From: Clostridia bacterium | Lineage (GTDB): Bacteria > Bacillota > Clostridia > Christensenellales > Aristaeellaceae | Length of the DNA stretch: 64,000 bases | Reading direction: 5' to 3' | Assembly: GCA_017519405.1 (NCBI GenBank) | Contig: JAFWSH010000023.1 | Coordinates: 62,001-126,000 of the forward strand | Shown here: in pieces, positions 33,931-41,495 of the stretch | How positions within the stretch are numbered: the stretch's first letter is position 1 | Layout: every line of letters begins with the position of its first letter | The notes under the pieces: generated by a model | Seen by the model: the letters and a program-made list of their open reading frames with translations, nothing else | Databases searched by the model: none | What the model was told of the DNA's origin: nothing | Translations under genes and position numbers: made by a program

Positions 33931-34392
33931 CTATTTTCCTTTGCTTGCTGAGACAGAAATCCTGTCTGTGAGGAAGCCTAGTCTCAATTCAACGCCATCA
34001 CTGTTTGTTGCAAAGAATGACATATAGCTACTACGCACGTCAAGCGTAAAACCAAGCTTTTGACACGCTTCGATATACGCTTCGAATTCTTCTCTTTCCA
34101 CTTCCAGAATCTCACCACGGAAGAAGCTTTCGTCATTCGCCTTTAATGTAGGATGCATTTGAATCTTCCTGCCAAATACAGATTCTGGATTTGGTAGATA
34201 GAGTCCTACTCCATAGTCATACCATCTGTCAATGTCTCCTTCTTCCTCTCTTGCCACAAGCTCGCTTTCAATCTCAGTTTTTAGCCTTATAAGTTCATCA
34301 GTGGTCATGTTCTTCAGGTTAACTTCAACTTCAGCAAGACCAGTTCCGGCACAGAACAGTACGACTAATATGATACAGATAACCCTTCTCAC
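33931..34392 (-). CDS. Small secreted protein of unknown function, low GC
   Basis: 153 residues; not recognised. Signal peptide (about 1-21) RRVICIILVVLFCAGTGLAE, then a charged helix (LKNMTTDELIRLKTEIESELVARE) and a small alpha/beta region ending with a strand pair. I start it at GTG 34390-34392 because GGGAGG lies 9 nt upstream and a -10 (TACAAT, 34424-34429) lies between this codon and the ATG at 34449. AT-rich codon use contrasts with its neighbours. Confidence 0.65.
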   Translation of the reverse strand: MRRVICIILVVLFCAGTGLAEVEVNLKNMTTDELIRLKTEIESELVAREEEGDIDRWYDYGVGLYLPNPESVFGRKIQMHPTLKANDESFFRGEILEVEREEFEAYIEACQKLGFTLDVRSSYMSFFATNSDGVELRLGFLTDRISVSASKGK

Positions 34393-34423
34393 TGTCCATA
34401 TCCTCCCTCTTGCCATTTGTGAG

Positions 34424-34429
34424 ATTGTA
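34424..34429 (-). promoter_or_regulatory. -10 (TACAAT) of the small secreted gene
   Basis: Minus-strand TACAAT, with TTAATG 17 nt upstream as a weak -35. Confidence 0.4.
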
Positions 34430-34470
34430 TTCAGGATCTTATTTGCCATTAAGAGTCACCATAAGCTCCG

Positions 34471-36675
34471 TCAAGCCTGCCCTGTAGTCTTCTTTCTCGT
34501 CCGGGGTTTCTTCTCCGCCGGGGCGCTCTCCGGGCTCTCCGCCTTCTTCGCGGGGGTCTTCTTCGCCGGGGCCTTCTTCGCGGGCGCCGCTTTCTCCGCC
34601 GGAGCGGCCTTTTCCGCGGGCACGGCCTTCTTCGCCGGAGCCGCCTTCTTCACGGGCTCGGCCTTTTTCGCGGTGGGCTTCCGGGCCTTTTTGGGCTCCT
34701 GGGGCCGGGCCAGCACCAAGGCGGTGCGGGCGGGGAGATAGAGCAGGACCTGGGGGTCCTTCTGCCCCTCCACCGGCTGGCTGAAGACGTGGTCCCGGGC
34801 GTTGCGGCCGTAGCCGCCGTAGTCCCAGTCGTCGGAGGAGAAGAGCACCTCATACTCCCCGGCCCGGTGCACCGGGATGGGATAGCTCTCGTAGCTGCGG
34901 TTGGGGGAGAAGTTGAACACGAAGAGCAGGCCGCCCCGCTCAAAGGCGATGACGTGGTCGTCCTCGTGGATCCGGCACAGGGTGGGCCAGCCCTCGTCGA
35001 AGATGCGGTAATACTTCGCCGTGGCGATCATGTCGTGGTCGAAGTGGTTCAGGTACTGGTATTTCAGGTCCGGGTTGCGCATCAGGCTCCACTGGCGGCG
35101 GCAATACTTGAAGCTGTTGCCGTTGCCGGGGCGGGGGAAGTCGATCCACTCCGGGTGGCCGAACTCGTTGCCCATGAAGTTCAGGTAGCCGTTGCCGCCG
35201 GCGGCCAGGGTCAGCAGGCGGATCATCTTGTGCAGGGCGATGGCCCGGTCGATGACCTCGGAGTGGGTGTCCTTCTGCATCTGGTCGTACATGGCCGCGT
35301 CGGCGAAGCGGAAGATCATGGTCTTGTCCCCCACCAGGGCCTGGTCGTGGCTCTCCACATAGGCGATGGTGGGCGCGTTGCGGAAGGTGAGCTCCGTCCA
35401 CAGGTAGCCCAGGTTCCAGTCCTCGTCCCGCCGCTCCTTGGCGTATTTGATCCACAGGTCCGGGATGCCCATGCCCAGGCGGTAGTCGAAGCCGATGCCG
35501 CCGTCGGCCACGGGCTCGCACATGCCGGGCATGCCGGACATGTCCTCGGCGATGGTCAGCGCGCGCGGGTTCACCTCCCGGATCAGGTCGTTGGCCAGCT
35601 GCAGGTAGGTGACGGACTCCACGTCCGTGTTCATGGTGAAATACATCCCCAGGTTGGAGAAGGCGGTGCCCAGGCCGTGGTCCCGGTAGAGCATGGAGGT
35701 GACGCCGTCGAAGCGGAAGCCGTCGAAGTGGAACTCCTCCATCCAGAACTTCAGGTTGCTCAGCAGGAAGTGGAGCACCTCCGGCTTGTCGTAGTTGAAG
35801 CACTTGGTGCCCCAGGCGCTGTGGTCCCCCCGGCCGCCCTCGTGGAAGAACTGGTAGGACGTGCCGTCGAAGAGGTTGATGCCCTCCAGGGTGTTGCCCA
35901 CCGCGTGGGAGTGCACCACGTCCAGGAGCACCCGCAGGCCCATGCCGTGGGCCTTGTTCACCAGGTACTTCAGGTCGTCCGGGTAGCCGTAGCGGCTGGA
36001 GCAGGCGAAGAAGTTGCTCACCTGGTAGCCGAAGGAGCCGTAGAAGGGGTGCTCCATGATGGCCATGAGCTGCACCGTGTTGTAGCCCATGCCCTGAATG
36101 TGGGGGAGGATGTTGTCGGCGAACTCCCGGTAGGTGGCGATGCGGTAGTCCTCGCTGGCCATGCCCACGTGGGCCTCATAGATGAGGGGCGCCTCGTCCA
36201 GGGAGAAATCCTGGTCCGTCCAGGGGAAGGTGTTCCCGTCCTCCACCACCTCGCAGCACCAGCTCTGGGTGGTCCAGTCCTGGATGGCCCGGCGGGTGTA
36301 GAGGGGGAGGTGCTGGGTGAGGCGGTCGCCGTTTTTCACGATGGTCATCACCCGGCTGCCGGGGCCGATGGTGTCCCCGGGCAGTTCCACCTCCCAGTTG
36401 CCGTTCTCCAGGCGGGTGAGGGGGGTGTCCAGCCAGTGCCAGTTGTTGAAGTCACCGGTGAGGTACAGCGCGTCCGCCCCGGGGGCCCACTCCCGGTAGA
36501 CCCAGCCCGTCTCCGTCCGGTGAAAGCCGTACCAGCGGTGGGCGTTGGCAAAGTCGTTCAGGCTGGCGGCATGCTTCAGCAGCTGGGCCTTCTTGGCCCG
36601 GTAGAGCTTCATGCGCAGCTCCAGGTCGGAGGTAAAAGGCACCAGCTCCGGATGTCTCTCCAGCATGCGGATCAT
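34471..36675 (-). CDS. glgB: 1,4-alpha-glucan branching enzyme (GH13_8-like) with lysine/alanine/proline tail
   Basis: 734 residues. CBM48-type N-domain (about 45-130; YREWAPGADALYLTGDFNNW) and GH13 barrel with NTVQLMAIMEHPFYGSFGYQVSNFFA, the nucleophile in FRFDGV (Asp323), acid Glu377 in IAEDMSG and ESHDQ (443-444). The spacing resembles eukaryote-type GH13_8 branching enzymes. It forms alpha-1,6 branches in glycogen. Residues from about 659 to 734 are an unusual AKKA/PAKK-rich tail resembling histone H1. No other glg gene is adjacent. Start ATG preceded by GAAAGGA. Confidence 0.92.
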   Translation of the reverse strand: MIRMLERHPELVPFTSDLELRMKLYRAKKAQLLKHAASLNDFANAHRWYGFHRTETGWVYREWAPGADALYLTGDFNNWHWLDTPLTRLENGNWEVELPGDTIGPGSRVMTIVKNGDRLTQHLPLYTRRAIQDWTTQSWCCEVVEDGNTFPWTDQDFSLDEAPLIYEAHVGMASEDYRIATYREFADNILPHIQGMGYNTVQLMAIMEHPFYGSFGYQVSNFFACSSRYGYPDDLKYLVNKAHGMGLRVLLDVVHSHAVGNTLEGINLFDGTSYQFFHEGGRGDHSAWGTKCFNYDKPEVLHFLLSNLKFWMEEFHFDGFRFDGVTSMLYRDHGLGTAFSNLGMYFTMNTDVESVTYLQLANDLIREVNPRALTIAEDMSGMPGMCEPVADGGIGFDYRLGMGIPDLWIKYAKERRDEDWNLGYLWTELTFRNAPTIAYVESHDQALVGDKTMIFRFADAAMYDQMQKDTHSEVIDRAIALHKMIRLLTLAAGGNGYLNFMGNEFGHPEWIDFPRPGNGNSFKYCRRQWSLMRNPDLKYQYLNHFDHDMIATAKYYRIFDEGWPTLCRIHEDDHVIAFERGGLLFVFNFSPNRSYESYPIPVHRAGEYEVLFSSDDWDYGGYGRNARDHVFSQPVEGQKDPQVLLYLPARTALVLARPQEPKKARKPTAKKAEPVKKAAPAKKAVPAEKAAPAEKAAPAKKAPAKKTPAKKAESPESAPAEKKPRTRKKTTGQA

Positions 36676-36726
36676 GGGTCATCATCATCCTTTCGGTATC
36701 AGTTATACGGGGTTTCTGCTGGGCCT

Positions 36727-36755
36727 ATTGTAACAGATCCGGCGGGTCTTGTCCA
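36727..36755 (-). promoter_or_regulatory. Promoter of glgB
   Basis: Minus-strand TGGACA (36750-36755), 17-nt spacer, TACAAT (36727-36732). Confidence 0.7.
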
Positions 36756-36797
36756 TCCCTTTTCCCGTCCGGGAGGCGCCGGAGGGGGGGAGGGGGA

Positions 36798-38282
36798 TCA
36801 CCGGGCCTGCCAGGCGGTGAACACCGCCCCGCCGTCGAAGAGGAAGTACAGGTCGTGAACGCCGCTGAGGGCCAGGGGCAGGGTGAGGGTGCCCGCCTCC
36901 GACAGGTCGCCCCAGGCCGCCACCGGCCCTGTGAGGCTGTCCGCCAGCACGTACACCCGGCCGGTGCCCGCGGCCTCCACCGTGAGGGCGGCGGTCCCCT
37001 CCCCGAAGTCTGCCCCTGCCACCCGGATCCAGCTGCCGGGGACGGTCTCCACCCGGGCATCGGGGCCGCAGCCCGTCACCCGGATCCCCGCCTGGTCCGC
37101 CATGCAGCCCGCCTCCGTCCGCTGCCGGGCGTCCAGGGGGCGCAGCTGGGGCACGCCCTTCATGGTGCCCCGCACCGACCGGAAGACCCGGCTGCCCCCG
37201 CCCAGCTCAATGCAGTCCACCTGGGGGGAGCGGTAGTTGCCGGTGATGCCCATGGCCTTCTCCACCGGCCGGCTGTGGTAGAACAGGTACCACTGGCCCT
37301 CAAACTCCACCAGGGAATGGTGGTTGTTGCCGTACAGGCCGAAGAAGCGGCCCTGGTTGGGGAAGAGCTCCCCCCCGTAGGTGTAGGGCCCCAGGGGGTC
37401 CTCCGCCGTCATGTACTGGATGGCGCCGGAGGTGAGCAGCAGGGGGTTCCCGGCGGTGTTCCAGTTGGAGCAGTAGCTGTAGACATACCGGTCCCCCACC
37501 CGGTTCAGGCCGGAGTCCTCAAAGAGCCAGGGCACGTCCAGGGTCACGGGGACGCCGTCCAGGCTCAGCATATCGTCCCCCAGCCGGACAATCCGCCCGG
37601 TGCCCGGTGCCTCGTCCTTCCCCTTGGGCACCCCGCCCCCGAAGGCCAGGTAGCCCGTGCCGTCCTCGTCCACCATCACCGCCGGGTCGAAGAGCCACAC
37701 CACCCCGGCGCAGTTGGGGGTGGAGCGGGTGATGAGCAGGTGCCCCAGCTCGTCCCGCCAGGGGCCCGTGGGGCTGTCCGCCGCCAGCACCCCGATGCCG
37801 TTGCCCCCGTTGCAGAAATACAGGAAGAACTTCTCCTTCCCGTCGATGACCTTGTGGGCGGCGCAGGGGGCCCAGGAGTTGGTGGCCCACCGGGCGATGC
37901 CCCGGGGCCCCGCCACCGGGATCTGCCCGTGGTCGGTCCAGTTCACCAGGTCCGCGGAGGACAGGCAGGTGATGGAGCGGATCTGGCTGTAGCTGTTCTC
38001 CTTCACCTCCCCGGCGGCGTCGTACTCGATGGCGTCGTCGGTGAGGTAGACGTACACCCGGCCGCCGTACACCATGGCGCCGGGGTCCGCGCCGAAGCGC
38101 TGGGTGAAGAGGGGGTTCCCCTCCCCGGGCTTCTTCAGGGATTTCAGGGGGGTGATGTTCATCTCCGCCAGGGTCATGTTTCTCTCCTCCGTCTCCACAG
38201 CCTCCGCCTGCCCCTCCGTCAGGGCCGTCCACGGGAGCAGGCACAGGGCGCAGGCAAGCCACAGGGCGATCCAGTGTCTCAT
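36798..38282 (-). CDS. Secreted GH43 glycosidase with C-terminal CBM6-like domain
   Basis: 494 residues. Sec signal (1-25). The five-blade GH43 propeller (about 55-360) shows its three acidic positions in FGADPGAMVY, WLFDPAVMVDEDG and LFEDSGLNRV, with FFGLYGNNHHSLVEFEGQWYLFYHSRP near the end. A beta-sandwich (about 385-494) of CBM6 type follows. GH43 enzymes remove arabinose or xylose from plant glycans. Start ATG follows GGAGGAG. Secreted without an evident anchor. Confidence 0.88.
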   Translation of the reverse strand: MRHWIALWLACALCLLPWTALTEGQAEAVETEERNMTLAEMNITPLKSLKKPGEGNPLFTQRFGADPGAMVYGGRVYVYLTDDAIEYDAAGEVKENSYSQIRSITCLSSADLVNWTDHGQIPVAGPRGIARWATNSWAPCAAHKVIDGKEKFFLYFCNGGNGIGVLAADSPTGPWRDELGHLLITRSTPNCAGVVWLFDPAVMVDEDGTGYLAFGGGVPKGKDEAPGTGRIVRLGDDMLSLDGVPVTLDVPWLFEDSGLNRVGDRYVYSYCSNWNTAGNPLLLTSGAIQYMTAEDPLGPYTYGGELFPNQGRFFGLYGNNHHSLVEFEGQWYLFYHSRPVEKAMGITGNYRSPQVDCIELGGGSRVFRSVRGTMKGVPQLRPLDARQRTEAGCMADQAGIRVTGCGPDARVETVPGSWIRVAGADFGEGTAALTVEAAGTGRVYVLADSLTGPVAAWGDLSEAGTLTLPLALSGVHDLYFLFDGGAVFTAWQAR

Positions 38283-38316
38283 TTTCTCTCCTCCGTCATC
38301 GGGGCGTTCTGCTGCC

Positions 38317-38345
38317 ATGATAGCACGTCTCCCCCCGCCCGTCAA
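38317..38345 (-). promoter_or_regulatory. Promoter of the GH43 gene
   Basis: Minus-strand TTGACG (38340-38345), 17-nt spacer, TATCAT (38317-38322). Confidence 0.65.
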
Positions 38346-38390
38346 CGCGGGCCCCCTCCCCGGAGTACAGGAAAAAAACAATCCCCCGTC

Positions 38391-38419
38391 TTGACAGAGA
38401 AAGGCAGCCTGCCTATAAT
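38391..38419 (+). promoter_or_regulatory. Consensus promoter of the metNIQ leader
   Basis: TTGACA (38391-38396), 17-nt spacer, TATAAT (38414-38419). Predicted start near 38426, 23 nt before the leader ORF. Confidence 0.85.
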
Positions 38420-38448
38420 GCTCCCATCCGAAGGGAAAGGAGGAGGTC

Positions 38449-38529
38449 ATGGTGAAGGGCGCGACGATGATCAGGAACTTTGTGTGCATCTGTCTGTGTT
38501 GCGTGTTTGCCGTGCCCTCCTTGGGATAA
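38449..38529 (+). CDS. Cysteine-rich leader peptide of metNIQ (26 aa)
   Basis: An ORF starting ATG at 38449 with AAAGGAGGAGG directly upstream encodes 26 residues, MVKGATMIRNFV then CICLCC then VFAVPSLG. Four of six consecutive codons (13-18) are Cys (TGC, TGT, TGT, TGC), far above chance. It sits between a consensus promoter and a terminator in front of metNIQ, which is the layout of a leader peptide for ribosome-stalling attenuation by cysteine supply. A small membrane peptide is the alternative reading. Confidence 0.75.
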   Translation: MVKGATMIRNFVCICLCCVFAVPSLG

Positions 38530-38587
38530 GGCCGCAGAAAGCAGACAGCGGCCGGAGACAGGCGGGGCAGGGCGCTCCGCCTGTTTT
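38530..38587 (+). promoter_or_regulatory. Leader hairpins 1 and 2 of the metNIQ attenuator
   Basis: Hairpin 1 GGCCGC/GCGGCC (38530-38553) begins at the last base of the leader stop codon region; hairpin 2 ACAGGCGG/CCGCCTGT (38558-38584) is followed by TTT. A ribosome finishing the leader would mask hairpin 1, one stalled at the Cys codons would not. Confidence 0.6.
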
Positions 38588-38590
38588 CAT

Positions 38591-38640
38591 ACGCGGACAC
38601 ACCGCGTCGGAAGGCAGGCAGCCGATCCGGCGCGGTTTTT
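38591..38640 (+). terminator. metNIQ leader terminator with alternative antiterminator pairing
   Basis: Terminator stem CCGCGTCGG (38602-38610) with CCGGCGCGG (38627-38635) followed by TTTTT, just before the metN ribosome site. The 5' arm can instead pair as ACGCGG/CCGCGT with 38591-38596, which would prevent the terminator. Confidence 0.7.
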
Positions 38641-38664
38641 CATTGCAGGGAGGAAGAAATTCGG

Positions 38665-39693
38665 ATGATTCACGTAGAACACGCAGTGAAAACCTTCGCC
38701 GGGGGCCAGCAGGCGGTTCACGCCCTGCGGGACGTCTCCCTCCACGTGGCGCAGGGGGACATCTACGGCATCGTGGGCTTCTCCGGGGCGGGGAAATCCA
38801 CCCTGCTGCGCCTGGTGAACGGCCTGGAGAAGCCGGACAGCGGCACCGTCACCGTGGCCGGGCAGGAGCTGGGGAAGCTGAACAAGCGGGAGCTGCTGAA
38901 GCTGCGGCGGAAGATCGGCATGGTGTTCCAGCAGTTCAACCTCCTGGAGGGCAAGACGGTCTTCCACAACGTGGCCCTGCCCCTGGAGCTGGCCGGCATG
39001 AAGAAGGAGGAGATCCGCAAGCGGGTGCGGGAGGTGCTGGCCTTTGTGGAGCTGGAGGAGAAGCAGGACGCTTACGTGAGCCAGCTCTCCGGCGGCCAGA
39101 AGCAGCGGGTGGGCATCGCCCGGGCCCTGGCCACCTCCCCGGACATCCTCCTGTGTGACGAGGCCACCTCCGCCCTGGACCCCCAGACCACCGAGGCCAT
39201 CCTCCGCCTCCTGCAGAAGGTGAACCGGGAGATGGGCGTCACCATCCTGCTCATCACCCACCAGATGCAGGTGATCCAGATGATCTGCAACAAGGTGGCG
39301 GTGATGGAGGAGGGGAAGGTGGTGGAGGAGGGCAGCGTGCTGGAGGTCTTCGGCACCCCCCGGGCGGAGGTCACCCGGCGCTTTGTCCGCACGGTGATCA
39401 ACGACCGCATCCCGGAGAAGTTCCTGGCCGTGGTCCGGGCGGAGCAGCGCAACCAGCAGGTGGAGCTGCTCAAGTTCATCGGGGACCAGGTGCAGGAGCC
39501 CCTCATCGCCCAGCTCTGCCGCACGGAGGGGCTGGAGGTCAACATCCTGGGCGCCACCATCCAGGAGATGCAGGGCAGCGTCATGAGCGTCTTCATCCTC
39601 CAGCTCATCGGGGAGGAGGCGCTGGTGGCGGCGGCGGAAAAGAAAATCGACGCGGCGGGAGCGCTGCGGGAAAGGCTGGTGTGGGACGCATGA
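38665..39693 (+). CDS. metN: Methionine-type ABC transporter ATP-binding protein
   Basis: 342 residues. Walker A GFSGAGKSTLLRLVNGLE, signature LSGGQKQRVGIARALA, Walker B LLCDEATSALDPQTT and H-loop LLITHQM are present, plus the C-terminal ACT-like NIL domain (about 265-342) that senses methionine in MetN proteins. With MetI and MetQ it imports methionine or related amino acids. The gene follows the cysteine-rich leader and overlaps metI by ATGA. Confidence 0.93.
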   Translation: MIHVEHAVKTFAGGQQAVHALRDVSLHVAQGDIYGIVGFSGAGKSTLLRLVNGLEKPDSGTVTVAGQELGKLNKRELLKLRRKIGMVFQQFNLLEGKTVFHNVALPLELAGMKKEEIRKRVREVLAFVELEEKQDAYVSQLSGGQKQRVGIARALATSPDILLCDEATSALDPQTTEAILRLLQKVNREMGVTILLITHQMQVIQMICNKVAVMEEGKVVEEGSVLEVFGTPRAEVTRRFVRTVINDRIPEKFLAVVRAEQRNQQVELLKFIGDQVQEPLIAQLCRTEGLEVNILGATIQEMQGSVMSVFILQLIGEEALVAAAEKKIDAAGALRERLVWDA

Positions 39694-40412
39694 GTACACC
39701 GGGCAATATCACGCCGGCGCAGGCGGGCTTCGACTTCGCCGCCTGGTTCAAGGACTTCTTCGGCATCAAGTTTGACAAGCTCCTGGGCTCCCTGGGGGAC
39801 ACGCTGTACATGCTGGGCTGGGGGCTGATCATCGGCGCGGCGGTGGGCTTCCTGCTGGCCCTGGTGCTGGTGATGTGCCGCCGGGGCGGCCTGTGGCAGA
39901 ACCGGGTGGCCTACGGCATCGTGAACGTGTATGTGAACATCGTGCGCTCCATGCCCTTCATCATCACCCTGGTCTTCGTCTTTCCCCTGACCAAGGTCAT
40001 TGTGGGCAAGACCTACGGCTCCACCGCCATGCTGGTGCCCCTGGTGATCTACATCAGCCCCTACCTGGCCCGGCTGATGGAGAACTCCCTGCTGGAGGTC
40101 TCCCCGGGGATCATCGAGGCGGCCCAGGCCATGGGCGCCACCACATGGCAGATCATCGCCCGCTTCATGCTGCCGGAGGCCCTCTCCTCCATGGTCCTGG
40201 CCCTGACCACCGGCACCGTGGGCCTCCTGGGCGCCACCGCCATGGCCGGCTATGTGGGCGGCGGCGGTGTGGGCGACCTGGCCCTCACCTACGGCTACCA
40301 GCGCTATAACCTCCCCCTGCTGATCCTCACCATCGTGATCCTGGTGGTCTTCGTCCAGCTGCTGCAGCTGCTGGGCAACCGGGTCAGCGCCCGGCTGCGG
40401 TCCCACCGGTAA
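39690..40412 (+). CDS. metI: Methionine-type ABC transporter permease
   Basis: 240 residues, five to six transmembrane helices. Landmarks are LGDTLYMLGWGLIIGAAVGF, IVRSMPFIITLVF and the EAA coupling loop IEAAQAMGATTWQIIARFMLPEA, as in MetI. Start ATG 39690 lies within the metN stop (ATGA), indicating coupled translation. The N-terminal 25 residues before the first helix are somewhat longer than usual. Confidence 0.93.
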   Translation: MSTPGNITPAQAGFDFAAWFKDFFGIKFDKLLGSLGDTLYMLGWGLIIGAAVGFLLALVLVMCRRGGLWQNRVAYGIVNVYVNIVRSMPFIITLVFVFPLTKVIVGKTYGSTAMLVPLVIYISPYLARLMENSLLEVSPGIIEAAQAMGATTWQIIARFMLPEALSSMVLALTTGTVGLLGATAMAGYVGGGGVGDLALTYGYQRYNLPLLILTIVILVVFVQLLQLLGNRVSARLRSHR

Positions 40413-40427
40413 CCCTGCCCCTCCCGC

Positions 40428-40443
40428 CCCTGTCCGGACAGGG
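40428..40443. other. 16-bp perfect palindrome in the metI-metQ gap
   Basis: CCCTGTCC/GGACAGGG without a spacer lies 16 nt after metI and 69 nt before metQ. As RNA it would be a tight stem that may protect or process the transcript; as DNA it could be an operator. Confidence 0.45.
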
Positions 40444-40511
40444 ACGGCAAGGATATTTCTCACCATCAAACCCTGTGCAGTGAACCGACCCGAAGAAGAA
40501 AGGAGAAACCC

Positions 40512-41333
40512 ATGATGAAGAAACTGCTTGCCCTGATCCTGGCCCTCGCCCTGGTGCTCTCCGCGGTTTCCATGGCCGCGGCGGAGGAGAAAACCCTCAT
40601 CCGCTACTCCAAGTCCCAGGGCCCCTACACCGAGCTTTTTGAGGCCGGCATCATCCCCATCCTGGAGGCCCAGGGCTACACCTTCGAGGTGGTGGAGGCC
40701 AGCGACCTGCTGGTGGCGGACAAGATGCTGGAGGACGGCGATGTGGACGTGAACGTGGAGCAGCACACCGCCTACATCGAGACCTTCTTCAACGCCAACA
40801 ACGACGGCCACCTGGTGGGCATCAGCCCCATCCCCACCGTCCCCGCCGGCCTCTTCTCCGCCAACCACGCCTCCCTGGACGAGGTGGCCGACGGCATGAC
40901 CATCGCCGTGGTGAACGACGCCTCCAACATGGCCCGGTGCCTGCTGATCCTCCAGAAGATCGGCTGGGTGAAGTTTGACCCGGACGTGGACGTCACCAAG
41001 GTCACCCCCGACGACATCATCGAGAACCCCTACAACCTGGAGATCATCCCCATGCTGAACGTGAACATCCCCACCAGCCTGGCGGACTATGACTTCGGCC
41101 TCATCACCGGCTCCATCGTGTGGAACGCCCGGGAGATCGTGGACCCGTCCAGCGCCCTGGCCCAGGAGGACATCCTGCCCCACCTGGTGCTGCAGGTGAC
41201 CGTGAAGGAGCAGGACAAGGACACCGAATGGGCCCAGGCCATCGTGGCGGCCTACCACTCCGAGGAATTCAAGGCCTACATGGACGCCAACAACGACGGC
41301 ATGTGGTGGATCCCGGAGGAGCTCTTCCAGTAA
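40512..41333 (+). CDS. metQ: MetQ/NlpA-family substrate-binding protein, without lipobox
   Basis: 273 residues. The NlpA-family pattern is clear: YSKSQGPYTELFEAGIIPILEAQGYTFEVVEASD, DVDVNVEQHTAYIETF and TIAVVNDASNMARCLLILQKIGW. The signal peptide (1-24) ends in AMAAAEE-like small residues with no cysteine, so it is not a lipoprotein as MetQ normally is. It binds methionine or a related amino acid for MetNI. A terminator follows. Confidence 0.9.
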   Translation: MMKKLLALILALALVLSAVSMAAAEEKTLIRYSKSQGPYTELFEAGIIPILEAQGYTFEVVEASDLLVADKMLEDGDVDVNVEQHTAYIETFFNANNDGHLVGISPIPTVPAGLFSANHASLDEVADGMTIAVVNDASNMARCLLILQKIGWVKFDPDVDVTKVTPDDIIENPYNLEIIPMLNVNIPTSLADYDFGLITGSIVWNAREIVDPSSALAQEDILPHLVLQVTVKEQDKDTEWAQAIVAAYHSEEFKAYMDANNDGMWWIPEELFQ

Positions 41334-41352
41334 GCGCCGATTCCCCCTTTCA

Positions 41353-41386
41353 GGCCGTCCGCCGCAGCCCCGGCGGGCGGCCTTTT
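41353..41386 (+). terminator. Terminator of metNIQ
   Basis: 12-bp stem GGCCGTCCGCCG/CGGCGGGCGGCC (one G-U) followed by TTTT. Confidence 0.85.
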
Positions 41387-41421
41387 CCGTGGCCCCGCCC
41401 CCGGCCCGCCGGCCCCCTGCC

Positions 41422-41450
41422 TTGCATTAATCCCCCGGCAATGCTATAAT
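41422..41450 (+). promoter_or_regulatory. Promoter of secA
   Basis: TTGCAT (41422-41427), 17-nt spacer, TATAAT (41445-41450); leader about 40 nt. Confidence 0.75.
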
Positions 41451-41495
41451 CAGGCGGGCGCAGTCGCCCCGGATCCATCTTAAGGAGAGAAATGC

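Noticed and set aside
38391-38664. SAM riboswitch or Met T-box upstream of metNIQ
   Set aside because: No T-box (UGGN) sequence or four-way SAM-I core could be read by eye; a leader peptide plus terminator explains the region better. A covariance search would settle it.
39690-41333. Separate promoter for metQ in the 99-nt gap
   Set aside because: No paired -35/-10 elements are seen; the palindrome and gap are compatible with one transcript.
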